From Microbacterium sp. CSI-V (lineage in GTDB: Bacteria > Actinomycetota > Actinomycetes > Actinomycetales > Microbacteriaceae): a DNA stretch of 64,000 nt. Shown here in pieces: positions 8,724 through 16,829 of the stretch (position 1 is its first letter; each line of letters begins with the position of its first letter). Both the position numbers and the translations under genes were made by a program. The notes below the pieces were generated by a model. The model was given only the letters and a program-made list of their open reading frames with translations. It was not told where the DNA came from and ran no database searches. Location: NCBI RefSeq assembly GCF_001984105.1, contig NZ_MTQM01000004.1, positions 1 through 64,000 on the forward strand. The letters run 5' to 3'.

Positions 8724-9200
8724 ATGCCCGCCGTCGACTCCCTCGTCTGCTTCGCGCTGTACGCGGCCAGCCGCACCACCACCCAGGCCTACCGCGTCCT
8801 CCTCGACCCGTGGGATCTCACCTATCCCCAGTACCTCGCGTTCGTGACGCTCTGGAACGACGGCGATCAGACCGTCAGCGGGCTCGGCGACGCCCTGCAG
8901 CTCGATTCCGGCACGCTTTCGCCGATGCTCGCCCGCATGGAATCCGCCGGATACGTCACGCGCGAGCGCCGCGTCGACGACGAACGCGTCGTGACGGTGT
9001 CGCTCACCGCACGCGGGCGCGAGATGCGCGACGAGCTGGCGCACGTCCCGCGCTGCATCGCCGTGGGATCCGGCATCCCCGACGCCGACAGCGCTCACGA
9101 GTTGATCCGCGCCCTCCAGCAGCTCACCGTCGCGATGCGCGACCTGCGCGACCACCCCCAGACCGTCCGCGACGTCGTCGACGGAGCATCCCGCGCCTGA
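8724..9200 (+). CDS. ohrR: Organic-peroxide sensor OhrR, MarR family
   Basis: MarR-type repressor that senses organic hydroperoxides through a reactive cysteine. It has 158 residues. Cys9 sits in LVCFALYAASR, the expected position of the peroxidatic cysteine, and the conserved YPQY tyrosine pair follows near residue 34. The winged-helix spans about residues 50-95 (LSPMLARMESAGYVTRERR). A second cysteine at 111 suggests a two-cysteine mechanism as in Xanthomonas OhrR. It lies behind the palindromic operator and directly upstream of ohr, the standard arrangement. Confidence 0.9.
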   Translation: MPAVDSLVCFALYAASRTTTQAYRVLLDPWDLTYPQYLAFVTLWNDGDQTVSGLGDALQLDSGTLSPMLARMESAGYVTRERRVDDERVVTVSLTARGREMRDELAHVPRCIAVGSGIPDADSAHELIRALQQLTVAMRDLRDHPQTVRDVVDGASRA

Positions 9201-9279
9201 TCGCGAGACGCCGCGCGCGTCCCCTCCTCCCCTCATGCCGTCCGGCATCCGTTCGTCCTCCAGAAAGGAACCCCCACAC

Positions 9280-9699
9280 ATGGACGTCCTCTACACCGCC
9301 GAAGCCCTCTCGACCGGAGAGGGCCGCAACGGCCACGTCGTCGCCGGCGACCAGCTCGACCTCGACGTCGCCGTCCCGAAGGAGATGGGCGGCTCGGGCA
9401 ACGGGACGAACCCCGAGCAGCTCTTCGCAGCCGGCTACGCCGCGTGCTTCCACAGCGCGCTGCACGCCGTCGCCCGCGGTCACAAGGTGAAGCTGCAGGA
9501 CTCCTCCGTCGGCGGCCGTGTCCAGATCGGACCCAACGGTCAGGGCGGCTACCAGCTCGCCGTTCTGCTCGAGGTCGTGCTCCCCGGCATCGAACAAGAC
9601 CAGGCCCAGCAGCTCGCCGACGAGGCGCACCAGGTGTGCCCGTACTCGAACGCGACACGCGGCAACATCGAGGTGACGGTCACCGTCTCCGACGACTGA
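9280..9699 (+). CDS. ohr: Organic hydroperoxide resistance protein Ohr
   Basis: Thiol peroxidase that reduces organic hydroperoxides, in the cytoplasm. It has 139 residues from ATG 9280, preceded by the good ribosome-binding site AGAAAGGAA; the frame extends upstream but without support. The catalytic pair is Cys56 in AGYAACFHSA and Cys120 in HQVCPYSNATRG. The helper Arg16 lies in TGEGRNGHV. It is probably co-transcribed with ohrR (80 bp gap) and closed by a strong terminator. Confidence 0.95.
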   Translation: MDVLYTAEALSTGEGRNGHVVAGDQLDLDVAVPKEMGGSGNGTNPEQLFAAGYAACFHSALHAVARGHKVKLQDSSVGGRVQIGPNGQGGYQLAVLLEVVLPGIEQDQAQQLADEAHQVCPYSNATRGNIEVTVTVSDD

Positions 9700-9708
9700 C
9701 CCGTCGAC

Positions 9709-9742
9709 GGAAGGGGATGCCGGTCGCCCGGCATCCCCTTCC
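9709..9742 (+). terminator. Terminator of ohr
   Basis: Perfect 15-bp stem GGAAGGGGATGCCGG / CCGGCATCCCCTTCC with a 4-nt loop, 10 bp after the ohr stop. Confidence 0.8.
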
Positions 9743-9790
9743 GCGTTCCCGGGCGGGCGACTCGGCCCGCCCCGTCGTAGGGTGACAGAC

Positions 9791-10438
9791 GTGATCCGCG
9801 TGGTAGTCGTCGACGACGAAGCCCTCGTCCGTTCGGGCTTCGAGCTCATCCTGGGCGCCGCCGACGACATCGAGGTCGTCGCGGCCGTCGACGGCGACCA
9901 TGCCGTCGACGTCATCCGTCGCGAGCGTCCGGACGTGGTCCTCCTCGACATCCGGATGCCGGGACGCAGCGGCCTGGACGTGCTGGCCGACATCCGGGAC
10001 GACCCCGAGCGCCCCGTCGTCGGCATCCTGACGACCTTCGACACCGACGAGCACATCGCCCGGGCCCTGCAGGACGGCGCGTCCGGGTTCCTCGTGAAGG
10101 ACACGCCCCCGCAGCACCTCGCGGCCATGGTGCGCTCGCTCGCCGCCGGAGGCGTGGTGCTCTCGCCCCAGGTCTCGCGGACGCTGGTCGAGGGCTACGT
10201 CGGCGCTCCCGACCCGGACGCCGTGGAACGCGTGGCGCTCCTGACCGAGCGCGAGCGAGACGTGCTCGAGCGCCTGCCCACGGGCGAATCCAACGCCGAG
10301 ATCGGCAAGCGCCTGCATCTCAGCGGCGCGACCGTGAAGGACCACGTGAGCGCCATCCTGGCAAAGCTCTCGGTCTCCACCCGACTCGAAGCCGCCCTCA
10401 TCGCCGAGCGCGCCCGCCGGGGCGGCGACCGGCGGTGA
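9791..10438 (+). CDS. NarL/LuxR-type response regulator
   Basis: DNA-binding response regulator: an N-terminal receiver with phospho-acceptor Asp in LLDIRMPG and conserved Lys in FLVKDTPP, then a C-terminal LuxR HTH (LTERERDVLERL ... SGATVKDHVSAILAKL). The start at GTG 9791 is preferred because TAGGGT (9778-9783) lies 7 nt before it as a leaderless -10 box. An earlier in-frame GTG at 9782 falls inside that box. It overlaps the kinase gene by 4 bp (GTGA). The regulon is not apparent; no transporter is adjacent. Confidence 0.93.
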   Translation: MIRVVVVDDEALVRSGFELILGAADDIEVVAAVDGDHAVDVIRRERPDVVLLDIRMPGRSGLDVLADIRDDPERPVVGILTTFDTDEHIARALQDGASGFLVKDTPPQHLAAMVRSLAAGGVVLSPQVSRTLVEGYVGAPDPDAVERVALLTERERDVLERLPTGESNAEIGKRLHLSGATVKDHVSAILAKLSVSTRLEAALIAERARRGGDRR

Positions 10439-11565
10439 CCCTCCGCGCGCGCGACCGGTTGGCGGCCGTCACCCGCACGCGATGGTTCGCCGTCGTCACC
10501 GACCTCGCGCTGGCCGGAGCCGCGGTCGTGGACGTCGTCGTCCTCCTCCCGGAGTGGACCCCGTTCGAGGTCGCGCTCGCCGCCATCGCCGTCCTCGGGC
10601 TCCTCGTGCGCCGACGTCTTCCCTGGGTGGCGTTCGCGCTGGTCCTGCCCGGGCTCGTGGTGGATGCCATGACCATCGCCGCACCGATCGCGCTGTACTC
10701 GGTCGCCGTCCGCGAGCGGCGCCTCCCCCCGCTCGTCGCGGCCGGGGCCGTCACCTTCGCGTGCTTCCTCCTCCCCGACTGGCAACTGCCCGAGCTGGAC
10801 TACCTGGCGCCCTCGCTCCTCTACGCCCTGCTCTACGCCGCGACCCCGATCGCCCTCGGCGCGCTGGTGCGCACCCGGCGGGAGCTGAGCGACCGGGTCG
10901 CCGATCTCTCGGCGGCGAGGGAGGCCGAGCGGCGCCGCGACGAACAGGACGTCCTCCGACGGGAACGCGCCCGCCTCTCCCGCGAGATGCACGACGTCGT
11001 CTCCCACCAGGTGAGCCTGATCGCCGTGCAGGCCGGCGCGCTCCAGGTGTCCTCGCCCGATCCGGCGGCGCGGACAGCGGCCGGAGTCATCCGCTCCCTG
11101 GCGGTGCGCACCCTCGACGAGCTCCGGCAGATGGTCGGGGTGCTGCGCGCCGAGGGCGCTCCGACCGGCGGCGACAAGCCGCAGCCGACCCTCGACGACC
11201 TCCCGCGACTGGTCGCCGACAGCGGCCTCCCCGCGGAACTGGTCACCGACGTCACGGACGACCTCGCACCGCCGCTGCAGCGAGCGGTCTACCGGACGAT
11301 CCAGGAAGGACTGACGAACGCTCGGAAGCACGCTCCCGGAGCCGCCGTGCGGGTGAGCGTGCGCACCTCGACCACGACCATCGACGTCGTCGTCGAGAAC
11401 GACCCGCCCACGGGAGCCGCGCTGATCCTCCCCTCCGGCGGAGCCGGCCTCCGCGGACTGCGGGAGCGGGCCGAACTGCTGGGCGGCCGTCTCACCGCCG
11501 CGGGCGGACCGGACGGCGCCTTCCGACTCGCGGTGTCGCTCCCCCGGCGCACGCCCGAGAGCTGA
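10435..11565 (+). CDS. Sensor histidine kinase, NarL-partner type
   Basis: A 376-residue membrane kinase. The N-terminal 150 residues form about five hydrophobic segments with no large sensor domain, so it probably senses in or near the membrane. A short coiled coil (ELSDRVADLSAAREAERRRDEQ) leads to the dimerisation/phosphoacceptor helix LSREMHDVVSHQVSLI, with the HisKA_3 histidine. The HATPase region has QEGLTNARKHAP and a final G-box GGAGLRGLRERAELLGG. Translation is coupled to the response regulator by a 4-bp overlap. Confidence 0.93.
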   Translation: MTLRARDRLAAVTRTRWFAVVTDLALAGAAVVDVVVLLPEWTPFEVALAAIAVLGLLVRRRLPWVAFALVLPGLVVDAMTIAAPIALYSVAVRERRLPPLVAAGAVTFACFLLPDWQLPELDYLAPSLLYALLYAATPIALGALVRTRRELSDRVADLSAAREAERRRDEQDVLRRERARLSREMHDVVSHQVSLIAVQAGALQVSSPDPAARTAAGVIRSLAVRTLDELRQMVGVLRAEGAPTGGDKPQPTLDDLPRLVADSGLPAELVTDVTDDLAPPLQRAVYRTIQEGLTNARKHAPGAAVRVSVRTSTTTIDVVVENDPPTGAALILPSGGAGLRGLRERAELLGGRLTAAGGPDGAFRLAVSLPRRTPES

Positions 11566-11571
11566 GCCCGG

Positions 11572-12627
11572 TCAGGACAGCCGGAGCTCGGCCTCGGTCT
11601 TGGGGTACGTCCGTCGCAGCCAGTCGCCGAAGCCGGGCTGCGCGAGGCACGTGGACGCCTCCGCGCACCGGACCACCGGGTCGTCGGCGGCATAGGTGCG
11701 GTACACCTCGACCTTGGCATCCAGGGCGTCGCCGGTGACGTTGACGGGTTGATCCTGGGACGGGTATCCGAGGAAATACGACATGGACTCCGCGGGGATG
11801 CCGACCGCGGGCGCGGACCTTCGCACCAGCGAGCCGACGCACGAGTGATCGGGGTGGTCGCCGCGGGCGAAAGCGCTCTCGTGCGGGACGTTCGTGCTCA
11901 CGCGTTCGGGCTGCGCCGCCGCCAGGAGCTCGGCGAGCGTCGCGGTCAGTCGCGGCAGGTCATAGGTCGGCGACCCGTCGATCGGGGCGAGTTCCGCGAC
12001 GTCGCCGTTGACGAGCTGCGTGAGCCCGGCGTTCCCCGTGGCGGGGAAGCCCTTGCCGTTGAGCCCGCCGTCGGGGAGCCGAAGGACGGTGATGGACAGG
12101 CGTGGTTCGTCGGACGGCACGAACCGCGTCACGGTGGCACCGCTGAGGAGGGTGATGCGTCGTTCGTCCCACTCCGCGGTGGAGCCGCGCATGAGGTCGT
12201 AGGCGGCGCGGATCCCGGCCTCGCGTTCATGGGCGTAGTCGAGCCCCTTCCCCGCGTCTCCCGCCGTGACGTACACCGCGCGCACGGTGGCGCCGCCGGT
12301 GATCGCGTCCGACAGCTCCGGGTTGGCGAAGATGATGTCGTCATCGGCGTGCGCCCACATCGTCACGCTCGTGTCGATGCCGGGCGCTTCGACCGCGGGC
12401 GAGAGCGCGGCCGGCGCCGTCGGCGCGGGGATCGCGCGAAGCGGCATCCACGCTCCGCGCGGCGGGCCGCCCCGGCGGAACTGCCGGGCGAGCAGGGCGC
12501 CGCCGCCGAGTCCGACGACCGCGAGTCCGCCGATGAGGAGGCCGCGCCGAGTCACACGGATGCGGCGCGCGTCGCGTGTTCCGTCTTCTCCGTCACCTTT
12601 CGCCCCAGAAAGGTCGTCGTCCTGCAC
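11572..12627 (-). CDS. PIG-L-type deacetylase, Tat-like signal anchor
   Basis: Member of the GlcNAc-PI/LmbE de-N-acetylase superfamily, zinc enzymes that remove acetyl groups from N-acetylated sugars. It has 351 residues. The N-terminus has VTRRGLLIGG, a twin-arginine-like motif followed by a hydrophobic stretch, so the catalytic part should be outside the membrane. The first zinc motif reads AHADDD instead of the usual AHPDDD, and the second is RGDHPDHS. TAGDAGKGLDYAHERE is shared with the paralogue at 13767-14852. It lies within an exopolysaccharide region, so an EPS or envelope polymer is the likely substrate (inference). The GTG start is 12627. Confidence 0.85.
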   Translation of the reverse strand: MQDDDLSGAKGDGEDGTRDARRIRVTRRGLLIGGLAVVGLGGGALLARQFRRGGPPRGAWMPLRAIPAPTAPAALSPAVEAPGIDTSVTMWAHADDDIIFANPELSDAITGGATVRAVYVTAGDAGKGLDYAHEREAGIRAAYDLMRGSTAEWDERRITLLSGATVTRFVPSDEPRLSITVLRLPDGGLNGKGFPATGNAGLTQLVNGDVAELAPIDGSPTYDLPRLTATLAELLAAAQPERVSTNVPHESAFARGDHPDHSCVGSLVRRSAPAVGIPAESMSYFLGYPSQDQPVNVTGDALDAKVEVYRTYAADDPVVRCAEASTCLAQPGFGDWLRRTYPKTEAELRLS

Positions 12628-12879
12628 CGTGGCTCCGTCCTGTGTCCCCCCGGCCGAGCGCGGCGACGGGTTCGGGTCGTCGGCGGTCGGCGTGACCCTC
12701 CGACGCTACCGCGCCGACGCACCGGAACCGCTGAACACACACCACGGCCCCACCGACCGGCGGGGCGACAGACGCCGATCGGCGGGTGCCATCGACGGCG
12801 CGGCGGGAGTGCGTTGGCATCCACGTCGTTCATCGCGCTCCCTCAGCGGACACCTAGAGACGATGGGAACACTCGGGGC
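12628..12879. promoter_or_regulatory. Divergent promoter region
   Basis: Gap of 252 bp between the PIG-L gene and a divergent small gene. On the minus strand TAGCGT (about 12708-12703) is a -10 candidate for the PIG-L gene with a leader of about 70 nt. Nothing else recognised. Confidence 0.35.
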
Positions 12880-13167
12880 ATGCAGACGTCCTCGCCGCCG
12901 CGGTCACTGTCTCCCCTCGCCCGGCGCATCCGTGCCGTGCTGTGGGAGTGGGATCCGATCGGCGTGCGGGCGATCGGCGACGGGTGGCCGGAGGACGAGT
13001 ACGACGACCTGCTCCTCCCGCTGATCGCGGCTCTCGCCGAGCGGCCCGGGGTCGCGGAGCTCGCCGACGACCTGCGCGCCGTCCTCGAGACGGACTACGG
13101 ACTCCCCTCCCCCGGCCGCTGCACGGAGGCGGCCCGCGCCCTGCTCGCGCTGCACACGGAGGACTGA
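12880..13167 (+). CDS. Small acidic protein with WDPIGV motif
   Basis: Protein of 95 residues with [13 protein letters not shown] near residue 18 and a [14 protein letters not shown] helix, a combination common in small uncharacterised bacterial proteins. No membrane segment or signal. Its function is unknown. The ATG at 12880 follows a purine-rich GGGAACACTCGGGG. It runs alone between two unrelated genes. Confidence 0.7.
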   Translation: MQTSSPPRSLSPLARRIRAVLWEWDPIGVRAIGDGWPEDEYDDLLLPLIAALAERPGVAELADDLRAVLETDYGLPSPGRCTEAARALLALHTED

Positions 13168-13240
13168 TCGGCGTCTACCGAGCGACCGCGAAGGGCGCAA
13201 GCCCGGTCTGCGTGTCGGATCGGAGTCCTATCGTGCGGTC

Positions 13241-13765
13241 ATGGTTGATCTGACGCGCCCCCAGACCCCCGATCCCTATCCGCTCCTGCCCGCCGTGCGG
13301 TCCTTCGACGTCGTCAGCGACGACGTGACCGACGGCCGGCCGCTGAAGGACGACCAGGTGGCCGCCCGCGGGAACACGTCTCCGCACCTGCGCTGGTCGA
13401 ACGTGCCCGAGGGAACCGCGTCCTTCACCATCACCTGCTTCGATCCCGACGCCCCCACGCCCAGCGGGTTCTGGCACTGGGTGCTCGTCGATCTGCCGGG
13501 CGATGTGCGCGAGATCCCCGCCGGTTTCGCAGCGGGAGACCTGCCGGGAGCCGCCTTCCACCTCCGCAACGACGGCGGGCAGGCCGGCTTCCTCGGTGCG
13601 GCACCCCCCGAGGGGGACCAGCCGCACCGCTACTTCTTCGTCGTGCACGCCGTCGGCGCCGAGAGCCTCGGGGTGGAGCACGACGCCACCCCCGCCGCGG
13701 CGTCCTTCGCGCTGGCATTCCAGACGCTCGGACGCGCGATCGTCCACGGTACCTTCGCGCACTGA
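13241..13765 (+). CDS. YbhB/YbcL-type PEBP family protein
   Basis: Phosphatidylethanolamine-binding / Raf-kinase-inhibitor-like protein of 174 residues, cytoplasmic, ligand unknown in bacteria. Family motifs: [34 protein letters not shown] and [10 protein letters not shown]. It is a little longer than E. coli YbhB at the N-terminus. A leaderless -10 TATCGT (13229-13234) sits 6 nt before the ATG. Convergent with the second PIG-L gene, with only 1 bp between the stop codons. Confidence 0.9.
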   Translation: MVDLTRPQTPDPYPLLPAVRSFDVVSDDVTDGRPLKDDQVAARGNTSPHLRWSNVPEGTASFTITCFDPDAPTPSGFWHWVLVDLPGDVREIPAGFAAGDLPGAAFHLRNDGGQAGFLGAAPPEGDQPHRYFFVVHAVGAESLGVEHDATPAAASFALAFQTLGRAIVHGTFAH

Positions 13766-13766
13766 G

Positions 13767-14852
13767 TCAGGACATGCGGAGGTCGGCCTCGGTGAGGGGG
13801 TACGACCTCCGCAGCCACTCGCCGAACTTGCGGGTCTTCAGACACGCGTCGCGGTCGGCGCATCGCACCACCGAGTCCTGCTGCGCGTAGATGCGGTACG
13901 TCTCGACCTTGGCATCCAGGACGGCACCGTCCAGGGTGCGGGGAAGGTCGATCGACGGGTAGCCGACGAAGTACAGGATGCCGGGGGCCGCCGCCGGGTT
14001 TTGTCCGATCGAGTCGCGCACGAGCGTGCCCACCGTGGAGTGGTCGGGATGGTCTCCCGGCGCATACGAACTGCCGCGCGGAACGTGCGTGAGCGTGCGC
14101 ACCGGGTGCAGCGCGACGGCGATCTCGCTCAGTGCGGCGGAGAGCTGCGCACGGTCCACCGCGGGACCCCCGTCGATCGGCGCGAGCGTCGAGATGTCCC
14201 CGTCGATCAGCCTGCTCAGCGACGCATGCCCGGTGGCGTCGAATCCCCGGTCGGTGATGTTGCCGTCGGGAAGGCGCACGAACATCACCGACAGACGCGG
14301 GTCGCCCTGGGGGGTCAGCCTCTCCAGCCGCAGCCCGGCGTCGAGGGTCACGACGGTGGAATCCCACAGCCCGTCGGCACCGCGCATGTGGTTGTACGCG
14401 CGGAGGATGCCGAGCTCGCGCGCGTGGGTGTAGTCCAGTCCTTTTCCGGCGTCGCCCGCCGTGAGGAACACGGTGCGAACGCACTGGCCCGCGGCGATGG
14501 CGTCGGAGATGGTGGGGTTGCCGAAGATGATGTCGTCGTCGGGGTGGGCCCACACGGTCAGAACCGTGTCGCCGTCGCAGGCCTGGACGGCGGGCGACGG
14601 GGGCACCGTCGGAGTGGGGCTCGCCGTCGCCGAAGGGGCGACGCGGGGAACCGGCGCGGCCGTGGACGCGGGACTCGGCGTCCGGGTGGCCGCGGGTGCC
14701 GCCTGCGGGGTCGCCGCGCGCAGAGGCCAGATCCCCAGAGCGGTGGACACGACGATCGAACCGCCGACGAGGAGAACGACGGCGAGCACGGCGATGAGGA
14801 CGCCCGCTCCCCACCGAGGCGGCCGGGGAGTCGGCCGGTCTGCGCGTGTCAT
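13767..14852 (-). CDS. PIG-L-type deacetylase, signal-anchored
   Basis: Paralogue of the gene at 11572-12627, with the canonical zinc motif AHPDDD and a second motif PGDHPDHS. From ATG 14852 it has 361 residues: a short basic N-terminus, one transmembrane segment (about residues 15-38), an Ala/Pro/Thr-rich linker of about 60 residues, then the catalytic domain outside the cell. Predicted substrate is an N-acetylated polysaccharide, plausibly the EPS started by the divergent transferase gene (inference). The start is chosen over an upstream in-frame ATG (14936) because a -10 TAGACT at 14913-14908 lies between them. The ribosome-binding site is inside a hairpin. Confidence 0.85.
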   Translation of the reverse strand: MTRADRPTPRPPRWGAGVLIAVLAVVLLVGGSIVVSTALGIWPLRAATPQAAPAATRTPSPASTAAPVPRVAPSATASPTPTVPPSPAVQACDGDTVLTVWAHPDDDIIFGNPTISDAIAAGQCVRTVFLTAGDAGKGLDYTHARELGILRAYNHMRGADGLWDSTVVTLDAGLRLERLTPQGDPRLSVMFVRLPDGNITDRGFDATGHASLSRLIDGDISTLAPIDGGPAVDRAQLSAALSEIAVALHPVRTLTHVPRGSSYAPGDHPDHSTVGTLVRDSIGQNPAAAPGILYFVGYPSIDLPRTLDGAVLDAKVETYRIYAQQDSVVRCADRDACLKTRKFGEWLRRSYPLTEADLRMS

Positions 14853-14857
14853 CGGCG

Positions 14858-14885
14858 ATCCCCCCGGAGTCGCGACCGGGGGGAT
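14858..14885 (-). promoter_or_regulatory. RBS-masking hairpin before PIG-L gene
   Basis: Perfect 10-bp inverted repeat ATCCCCCCGG / CCGGGGGGAT with an 8-nt loop. On the minus-strand transcript the right arm carries the GGGGGG ribosome-binding site, 5-7 nt before the ATG, so the closed hairpin would block initiation. Confidence 0.55.
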
Positions 14886-15181
14886 GGGAAGCCACCGGCC
14901 GCGGCCGAGTCTAGGCGACCCGAACCCGTGCACCAAAGGAGTGCGGGCACGGGTGCCCTTTGACGGCGGGCGGACGATGCATCCGGTCTGCGAACCCGCG
15001 GCTGCGACCGTGTCCCCCGATCGGCGGACATGGCCTTCATCTGGGGAAACTTCGGGTGACTACTGCGCACGCTCAGGAAACAATCCGTTCATACAGGGGT
15101 GATTCACGGGGTGAGTTGAGGCTGTTATCGTTCCGAGAAGAACCACGATCCGGGGTTACCGGGGAAAGGGGCCTACGCACT
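14886..15181. promoter_or_regulatory. Divergent promoter region PIG-L / EPS transferase
   Basis: Non-coding stretch of about 300 bp. Minus-strand -10 TAGACT at 14913-14908 serves the PIG-L gene. Plus-strand TATCGT at 15124-15129 is a -10 candidate for the EPS transferase with a leader of about 45 nt. A palindrome GGGCACGGGTGCCC spans 14945-14958; its role is unknown. Confidence 0.4.
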
Positions 15182-16756
15182 GTGACGTCTGACCTCAAGG
15201 TCGGCGCGACATCGACGTCGCAGGGCGCCGTCGTCGGCATGGACGATGCGACGACGACGATGAAACCGATGGGCGGGTCCTTCCTGGACCGCCGCCCCCA
15301 GGCCCCCTCCTCGACGCACGACCGCTGGCGCCAGCGGTATCGCCGCAACCTGATCCTCACCGACCTCGCCGCACTCATCTGGGTGGTCTACGGCACGCAG
15401 CTGGCGTGGTTCGGCACCGGGAACGCGGCCGTCGCCGCGAGCCGCGACAGCCGCATCACGGACCTCTCCTACTGGATCTTCTCGGCCGTCCTGGTCGTCG
15501 CCTGGATGTGGGCGCTGTCGTTCATCGACTCCCGCAGCGACCGCGTGCTCGGCACGGGGTCGCAGGAGTACATCCGCGTCGTCGACTCCAGCTTCCGGCT
15601 CTTCGGGACGATCGCGATCATCGCCTTCCTGACCCAGATCGACGTGGCCCGCGGATACCTGTTGATCAGCCTGCCCGTCGGCATCCTGGTCCTCATCTTC
15701 ACCCGCTGGCTCTGGCGGCAGTGGCTGGTGGTGCAGCGCTCGCACGGGAAGTATTCGGCCAACGTCCTGCTCGTGGGGTCGCTCCCCTCCGTCACCCAGC
15801 TCGCCCGCGAGTTCGCCCGCAACCCGAACGCCGGCTACCGCGTCGTGGGCGCGTGCGTCCCCAGCGGCAAGGTCGCCGACACCATCCCCGGGACCGACAT
15901 CCCGGTCATGGGCCACGTCGGCGACATCTCGCGCGCCCTCCAGGTCACCGGCGCGGACACCGTCGCCGTGACGAGTGCAGACGAACTGCCCGCCGACAAG
16001 GTGAAGCAGATCTCGTGGAGCCTCGAGGCCGGGCGGCAGCACCTCGTGCTCGCACCGAGCATCATCGACATCGCGGGACCTCGGCTCCACACCCGCCCGG
16101 TCGCCGGACTCCCCCTCATCCACGTCGAGACGCCGCGGTTCTCCCGCGGGCAGGTCTTCCTCAAGCGCACCGTCGACCTGGTCGCGAGCATCGCCGGCGT
16201 CATCGTGCTGAGCCCGCTCCTCGCATTCCTCGCGATGGCGGTCCGCCTCTCCAGCGAAGGCCCCGTGTTCTTCCGGCAGAAGCGCGTCGGATTCCGCGGC
16301 CGCGAATTCACGATGATCAAGTTCCGCTCCATGGTCGTCAACGCGGAGGATCTTCTCGAGCAGCTCGCGCGGCAAGAACGCGATGCCGGCAACGAGGTTC
16401 TCTTCAAGATGAAGAACGACCCGCGGGTCACGCCCATCGGCCGCATCATGCGCAAGTTCAGCCTCGACGAACTGCCGCAGCTGTTCAACGTGATCGGCGG
16501 GTCGATGTCGCTCGTCGGTCCGCGGCCCCCGCTGCCGTCGGAAGTGGCGCTCTACGCTGACCACGTGCATCGTCGATTCCTGGCCAAGCCCGGCATCACG
16601 GGCCTCTGGCAGGTCAGCGGACGTTCCTCCCTCTCGTGGGAGGAGTCGGTGCGCCTCGACCTCTCCTACGTGGAGAACTGGACGCTCGTGGGCGACTTCG
16701 TCATCCTCGGCAAGACCGCCCGTGCCGCACTGGCACCGGGCGAGACGGCCGCGTGA
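15182..16756 (+). CDS. Exopolysaccharide-initiating sugar phosphotransferase
   Basis: Polyprenyl glycosylphosphotransferase (WcaJ/CpsE type): transfers a sugar phosphate from a UDP-sugar to undecaprenyl phosphate, starting EPS repeat-unit assembly at the inner face of the membrane. It has 524 residues: four hydrophobic segments, a CoA-binding-like Rossmann region (VLLVGSLPSVTQLAREFA), a further transmembrane segment, then the catalytic domain with [26 protein letters not shown] and [23 protein letters not shown] 15182 follows GAAAGGGG; ATG 15239 is an alternative. It is followed 73 bp later by a UDP-glucose dehydrogenase, so a glucuronate-containing polymer is likely. Confidence 0.93.
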   Translation: MTSDLKVGATSTSQGAVVGMDDATTTMKPMGGSFLDRRPQAPSSTHDRWRQRYRRNLILTDLAALIWVVYGTQLAWFGTGNAAVAASRDSRITDLSYWIFSAVLVVAWMWALSFIDSRSDRVLGTGSQEYIRVVDSSFRLFGTIAIIAFLTQIDVARGYLLISLPVGILVLIFTRWLWRQWLVVQRSHGKYSANVLLVGSLPSVTQLAREFARNPNAGYRVVGACVPSGKVADTIPGTDIPVMGHVGDISRALQVTGADTVAVTSADELPADKVKQISWSLEAGRQHLVLAPSIIDIAGPRLHTRPVAGLPLIHVETPRFSRGQVFLKRTVDLVASIAGVIVLSPLLAFLAMAVRLSSEGPVFFRQKRVGFRGREFTMIKFRSMVVNAEDLLEQLARQERDAGNEVLFKMKNDPRVTPIGRIMRKFSLDELPQLFNVIGGSMSLVGPRPPLPSEVALYADHVHRRFLAKPGITGLWQVSGRSSLSWEESVRLDLSYVENWTLVGDFVILGKTARAALAPGETAA

Positions 16757-16829
16757 ACTCCCCGCGCTCCCGCGCGGGTCGACGGCGCGACACTCGCGCG
16801 CCGTCTCTCAACAAAGCTGGAGGAGACCT

